A DNA stretch of 64,000 bases, taken from the NCBI RefSeq assembly GCF_021917145.1, contig NC_061062.1, positions 4,803,847 to 4,867,846 on the forward strand. Reading direction: 5' to 3'. This DNA comes from Hypomesus transpacificus. Taxonomy: Eukaryota > Chordata > Actinopteri > Osmeriformes > Osmeridae. The notes beneath the pieces are model-generated. The model saw only the letters and a list, made by a program, of their open reading frames with translations, was not told the DNA's origin and made no database searches. Position 1 is the first letter of the stretch. Each line of letters begins with the position of its first letter. A program made the position numbers and the translations under genes. Of this stretch, positions 58,272 through 64,000 are shown piece after piece.

Positions 58272-61200
58272 TCAGATATCAGTGTTGAGAAGAGGAGTCC
58301 TTTCATTGGTGGCTTCAAACCTACTCTCATGTGAAACCCTGGGGTCCAGACAAAACAGCACAGTCAGCCCAAGAACTAGAGGAAATCCTCCAAGAAATCT
58401 TGATTTAGGGATCAGCCAACTTACAATGAACAATAACTTCTAAGAGTTCAATTATACAGGGATTTTCTTAATTGTACTAGCTGTTGATTAAAATTGTAAT
58501 AATGATTACCTCAGATAGAAGATTCTTCGAAAGAGATAGTACAAGCCAAGAAGGGAGGCCTAAAGATTAGAGGAGAAGGTTAACAAGTGAATATTGTCAT
58601 GTTAACATATCGTACCACGCCTCCTTGTTCAAACAGCTGCCTTATTGTTCCTGTTACAGTTGGTAGATGTCAACTCTACCAACTGTAACATCAATCAAAT
58701 GTCAACATTTCTGCTCTGAACGCGCACCACAGTGTGTTAATATCCCGTCCACTCTATGCCCCCTGACTTTTATTACACCCCAATTCTACATCAAGGTATT
58801 TTGTTACATCTCAATGTATTGCAGTACACGCAAAGATGAGACCAGCACCTACTGTGCTATTTAATTCAACCATGCGACCACTGCCAGTTATTGTTGTATA
58901 AGTATATAAGTAGCCTTCAGGCCATAATACAGCTGAATTACGTTTTTTTTTTTTTTTACAATTGACATTCTAATATAACAGATAATAGAGTGACAGAATC
59001 CAACCAATGATATTAAATCAAGTGTACAGCTTAAACATGGGTTCTGGTTTAAATATCTGTGGTGTCTGCTTTCTAAGAGGGGCATTTAACATTGTGGACC
59101 ACTTAAGTTTCCTGTGAAAACCACAACCATCTCTGAATCCTGCCTCCTCCTGCCATCTAATAACCTTCACAACACGTGTGTAAGGTACTGTAATAGATCT
59201 GAAACATGACGAGCAAAACGAGCTGATGTGGAGGTTGCACTCACCGCCAGAAACGCCAGTCCTCCCTGGATAGCTGCAGCCAACTCAAAACCCAGATGTT
59301 GCGTGAGAAAGCCACCGAGTGTTGGACCACAAAACATCCTTCACAAAATAAAACAAACTCTGGACATTTGACCGTAGAGCTCTACCTTCACCTTCTACCA
59401 TCTGTTTATAAAATGGATATGAAAGACTTAGTAGTCTAAGGTACAACTATGTATTTGACATCACTTACCCGATGGACCAAACAGCTCCAAACAATCCTGA
59501 CACCAGTCCAAGCGTACCAAGCCCCTCCTCAAATCCATTTTCACTTCATTTAAAAAAGGACGACAGTTTGGTGTTGAGTCGCATTTGCAGTTGTACAGTA
59601 AGAGGTACAGTAAATCAGTGTCATGGCCACTCACAGTGCACAGAGAAGTATCTCTGGGTAGGTCGGGATGGCTGTCATGCCCAGGGAGAATCCAATGACG
59701 CCTAGCATGAACACCAACAGCCAAAGCTGACTAGACACAACAGATTTAATTAGTCCTGGTATAATCATTCGTCCAGGTTAATACTTGTATTTATTTTTGC
59801 TATTGTGTTTGTTAATTTTTTACCTGGAACTGATCATACATTATTATGTGAATTGTAGAATTTCCACCAGGATCAGTAAAAATTAAATCTTTGAATAATT
59901 TGAGTAAACTATGTATTTTAAGTCTCTTTTTCATACACTAGAAAAACTGGGACGCATCCACAATAACACCTAACACTAACTTCTGCTCACCTTTGAATGT
60001 GTAATAGTGGGAGAGGGCCCAGGAAGCAGAAAGCCAGCGCTGTGGTGAATCCTCCAACCACCATGAACCAACACCTGGTCGACTAGAACAACACAACACG
60101 TCCATGAGTACGCAACCAGACGCAAACCACATCCCCACTGGCACTGTAGTGTTGGGATTTCTATGACTTACAGGAAACTTGTCACTAATAATGCCCAGGA
60201 TAGGCGATGCAACACAGTAGGGTAACGACAAGCCTAAAAGGAGGAGTCCTACAAAACCTGGGGAGAGATTAAACTACAAACACATGCAGAAAGTCAGAGC
60301 TGCACTCAAGTCACATGACGCCCCTATTTACATACTCCAAAGGAAACGTTCTTGTACCTTGTCAATGGCATACAAGGACAGGGTGGCGTCCAGAAAGCCC
60401 AGCCCAGAGCTGAGGGTGAATATGATGAAGCAGATCAGCACAATCTTCAGATGAGTAAACAGCCGGAAGAAGGAATCCTTAGTCGGATCAGCATCTGGGT
60501 TGTGAGATAAGCACAGCAGTAGAGAAGCTCATTGTTTCCATTTGTTCATTTAGCAGGTGCTTTTATCCCCAGCAAATCAGGAAACGAACATGCAGTAAGA
60601 GCAACAGATAATCAAGGGCTGAAAGTACACAAGTCCAGCAGTATTAATCCAAGGAATATTCTGGGTTTATATGACAGTGCAACATCATCATATCTCAAAT
60701 ACGTGACAAAAATGACAACTTTGCATGCATCACTGATGCCACCTCTTCCTCACTCAACGGACAGGATCGCATTAAGAAATGATCATGACATCACATACGT
60801 ATAACATGATAAGTCATCACAGCAAGATTGCATTTGAACAAGATAACAGGAATGGTCACATATCTTGCATGAAAGGTCTTACCAAAGTGTGGTAGTATAT
60901 AGATATTGAAGGGGACCATCAGAAACAGGAAGCAGCCCAGCGTCATAAAGGGAACCTCATATCCAAATGACTGGTACAACCAACCCCCGAGAGGCGGCCC
61001 CAAAATGAGACCCAACCCTGTAAAGATCTCCAAGCTCCCCTGGGAGGAGACAAAACACATCGTAGTCACACCACACTGAGAACCACAAATATGTGGATGC
61101 AGTTTGAATTATTCCCAGCTTTGTTTTATTTTTCGTTATTTATTTATTTTATTTTGCAGAATCCATGCAATTGTGTAAGCATATGACTTAATAAACGGCC

Positions 61201-62722
61201 ATTGCCGCAGGGGACTATGACCACAGCTCTCCAAGTACAACAGATATAAACAACCCAGGACAACAATGTTCTTTTGTTGGCTCATGATTCTTATACCTTA
61301 ACAACATACCACCCAGACAAGGGTGGGCCAAACTCACCAAAACAGTCGCTATATTGTTTGGGAAAACTTTTGCTGAAACTGCGAAGGAGGAGGTCATGGC
61401 TGCAGCGAATCCCACAGCGTCGACTGAGCGTGTGATGAAACAGAGCACGATGAAAGGTGTTCCTTCGGGAACTCTGTCCAGCAACCTGCAGAGAGCAAGA
61501 ACGAGGAAAGACTGTTTGGAGAACACCATGATGAGAGTCATCAGTGGCTCCTAGACTGTCAAGCTTTTTCCTTCTGTTCCTGGTCTTTGCTCTGAATGAT
61601 GAAGTTATTCATAACACATGTTGGTAAGCAACAGGACTCACCCAAAAAGAATTGTGCATCCTGAAGAGACAAATAAGCCTGCAATAAGCATGAACTTCGC
61701 CCCTATCTGGACAATCTGAAGGGATGGAAAAAAATTAGTTTAAATTATTTTGTACATGTCATGTTGCAAGTGTCATTGTCTGATGACTGGACATACAGTA
61801 CTTGAAGATACTTACATATTTACCCAGAACCAAGGCACCAATCAGATTGCATACAGCATAACACCCAAATATCAGCCCAATGGTGGTCTGGTTCACTCCT
61901 TTCTTTACTGCCTTTGTTGGGATAGTAAATAGAACAATACATGTTCAATCTGTATCCAAAATGAACACAAGTTTACAAAGAGGAGCCCTTAAACGTTTTT
62001 ATAAGGCAGTTAACTTTGATGTAACATATCTTCTTAAAGGTTTGTATCACGACTGAAGGGCATCCTGTCACCAGACCAGTTTTAATGGGATCACCCCTTT
62101 AAGTGTGTGACCATTTTATAGCCCCCATTGTTAGGCCTTGTTCTGATGTCAAACAAGTGATACAAACAATAATCAAGTCAACATTCCACTCAACAGATAC
62201 AAATATCAAATTAATTCCTTTTGAAGAGTAGTTATTTTGTTTTTGTTTTTTGGAGGGGGGGGGGGGGTTCCATCCGACCACATTACATAAGCTATTATCA
62301 TTTGATACAAACCAATACACATTCACTCAGAGTGATGGTGCTCAACGTTAGCTTACCTCGTTCGGGAAAAATGGTCCTAAAATGGAATAGCAAATCATTG
62401 AGCTGAAGTTTACAGACGCCATAGATATTAGTGTGAGGATCTGTTGTCTTGACATCCTTGGACGAGGACCTGTCGATTCCTCTGGTTTCCTGTCATCTAA
62501 AGAGCGACAGCGCGTGAGAAGAACATAATCAAGGGATATCAGACCATACAGCTTGATATGAAGTTTAAGCTACATTAGTGAATAGACTTAAACTTTCGCA
62601 ACTTAATATTAAGTGAGTACGTATATAAGTCCATATGTGCATGTTTTTTGTGTGTCTGAACTTAAACACTATTTGAATTTGCTCAAACCTGTTTGATGAA
62701 CATCAGTGAGACCTGGATCCAT
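58272..62722 (-). CDS. slc18b1: SLC18B1, vesicular polyamine transporter (MFS)
   Basis: SLC18B1 loads spermidine and spermine into vesicles by proton exchange. Exons, 5' to 3': 62722-62689, 62496-62357, 61911-61816, 61715-61642, 61485-61338, 61039-60883, 60494-60358, 60273-60172, 60082-59991, 59730-59635, 59543-59469, 59338-59245, 58559-58510, 58338-58272; 1362 nt, 453 residues (human 456), exactly in frame. It tracks the human protein along its length: SMICYSILGPFFP in helix 1, IGAKFMLIAGLFVS, FAAAMTSSFAVSAKVFPNN, GLGLILGPPLGGWLYQSFGY (the antiporter motif C type signature of SLC18), ENGFEEGLGTLGLVSGLF, and the end NERTPLL, a dileucine-like sorting signal. Twelve membrane helices fit. It is convergent with ahi1. 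Confidence 0.95.
60545..60640. mobile_element. decayed SINE/LINE tail
   Basis: TTTAGCAGGTGCTTTTATCC matches the reverse complement of the tail GGATAAAAGC...CTGCTAAA found in the SINEs at 10902 and 28258. It lies in an slc18b1 intron. Confidence 0.5.
62255..62267. repeat. G13 tract in slc18b1 intron
   Basis: Thirteen guanines in the intron between the exons at 62357 and 61911, next to a T-rich run. A likely site of length error in assembly. Confidence 0.85.
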
Positions 62723-63990
62723 CTTAGAGTTATGTTCCCGTCACGTAATTTAAGTGATAAATGCCAAGAATTTCTGTTAGAGGCAAACGAGAAAGGATAA
62801 TTCGTGGTCCCAAAACTCAGAATACTTCAACTCATGGGTAATCACGTAACGATCACATAATTTCATTGAGTGAGGTTTAGTATAGTATAGTTTGACCATT
62901 ACATTTGATGGCACTTAAAAGCCCCGATATCATGACTGTATCCAGCTTGTCCAAGGTTAGTTCGCAGTGCGGGTGCCCTTTGCACTTGCAAGAAATCGCA
63001 AACTGTTGGTTTCAGCTGGGGCGGTGTATTGACGCTCAGATCCCTCCTACTTCTTCCACGGTTGTGCACGAACGCGCTTCTCAGCCTCGGTTTAGGTTCA
63101 ATACTCTTTTGCATCCGTATAAATAATTTTGCATCCGTAAAAAAAAGTTTTGCATCCGTAGACATAGTTGCATCCGTAGAATTTTTTTTGCATCCGTACA
63201 AACTTACAAACCAAAACTTTTTCTACGGATGAAAAATATTACTGACCCTTACTGTAATTAATACATTTCCCGCCACGTATAATACCTATGCTGTCTGGAC
63301 CAAATAATTTCACCAAATAATGTAACACATTTATTATTTGTTGTATAGATACAATAAGTGTAATTTGGACATTGCTTAAAAATCTTTCTAGGCAACACAA
63401 TACTTTATAGGCAGTAAACGCTGACAATGACAACACACTTTTAGTTTCCTTGTAGATCTAAGCATTAAAATATAAATTGCAGCAGGTATCTTTTCAAATA
63501 AACACAAAAAAGCACCAGACCATTTTTATAAAGCATGTTCACAAAGCAGCAATATGTTCTATCAGACCCTTGCATTCAAGGGTAATACTTCACATTGTGT
63601 TGCTTGAAATGAGTGCACAGAATAGATTACAGAATAATACTATACAAAAGAACAGGGTAACCCAAACTTCTACCTTGGGGTCAAGAGGCTATTCTCATGG
63701 TCCAAAGAGGAGGAGAGTGTTATTCTCAGGCAGGGGTTTGATTGTGCAAGAGTAGTCCTGAACCATCTACAATTGTATCAATCATGTAATCAGTGCAACC
63801 ACATACATTACAAGAAAGTAATGTCAGGTATTACCAGTGAATATGAGCAATATGTTGCAGATAATGCACACGGTGTTCAACAAAAATGCAGGCTTAGATT
63901 TAACTATTGAAAAGCAGCATCAGAAACTGCAGAGGCAACACATTTTACATTCAAATGCAACTTCAAGTAGCATCATGGTAAATACAGTAT
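62723..63990. other. region upstream of slc18b1, no gene seen
   Basis: Only short frames without recognisable domains on either strand. It should contain the slc18b1 promoter; no clear core element can be placed. The rightmost 500 bases are A/T-rich and unassigned. The main structure is the motif array at 63110-63232. Confidence 0.5.
63110..63232. repeat. array of five GCATCCGTA sites spaced about 20 bp, plus one inverted
   Basis: GCATCCGTA starts at 63111, 63131, 63152, 63170 and 63190, with A/T-rich spacers that differ from one another. The inverted form TACGGATG is at 63224-63231. The spacing is near two turns of the helix. It lies about 390 bases upstream of the slc18b1 start codon. Confidence 0.8.
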
Positions 63991-64000
63991 CATTAACAAA

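Overview
This is a stretch of a ray-finned (teleost) fish genome. It has compact intron-rich genes with vertebrate-type splice sites, an apparently whole Tc1-type transposon with long inverted repeats, several tRNA-derived SINEs with a teleost-style 3' tail, foldback elements and many mini- and microsatellites. I cannot name the species. Six host genes can be read exon by exon, and in five of them the spliced exons sum to an exact multiple of three.

Layout. (1) 330-12283, minus: otoferlin (otof), start codon to the linker before C2E; the rest lies beyond the left edge. A Tc1 element (5671-7331) sits in one intron. (2) 12.3-17.0 kb: intergenic, between divergent promoters. (3) 17539-20908, plus: wtap, a subunit of the m6A methyltransferase complex. 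(4) 22300-28555, plus: map7 (ensconsin), a microtubule-associated protein. (5) 28435-44096: four almost identical tandem copies of a 3.9-kb unit. Each holds the last exon and 3'UTR of map7 and, on the other strand, the last seven exons of an armadillo-repeat gene. (6) 41404-46103, minus: that Vac8-like armadillo gene, complete only if the 5' exons join copy 4. (7) 46985-57234, plus: ahi1 (jouberin), head-to-head with the armadillo gene and carrying two 36-bp minisatellites. (8) 58272-62722, minus: slc18b1, a polyamine transporter of the major facilitator superfamily, convergent with ahi1. (9) 62.7-64 kb: no gene seen, but a phased array of a 9-bp motif.

The genes do not form one pathway. wtap, map7, ahi1 and slc18b1 are all on human 6q, so most of the block is conserved synteny; otof is on human 2p. 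The most unusual parts are the recent quadruplication, which leaves three orphan 3' halves of the armadillo gene and three spare map7 terminal exons; a start codon of the armadillo gene inside a foldback element; an otoferlin that starts without a C2A domain; and a six-base-offset upstream reading frame overlapping the ahi1 start.
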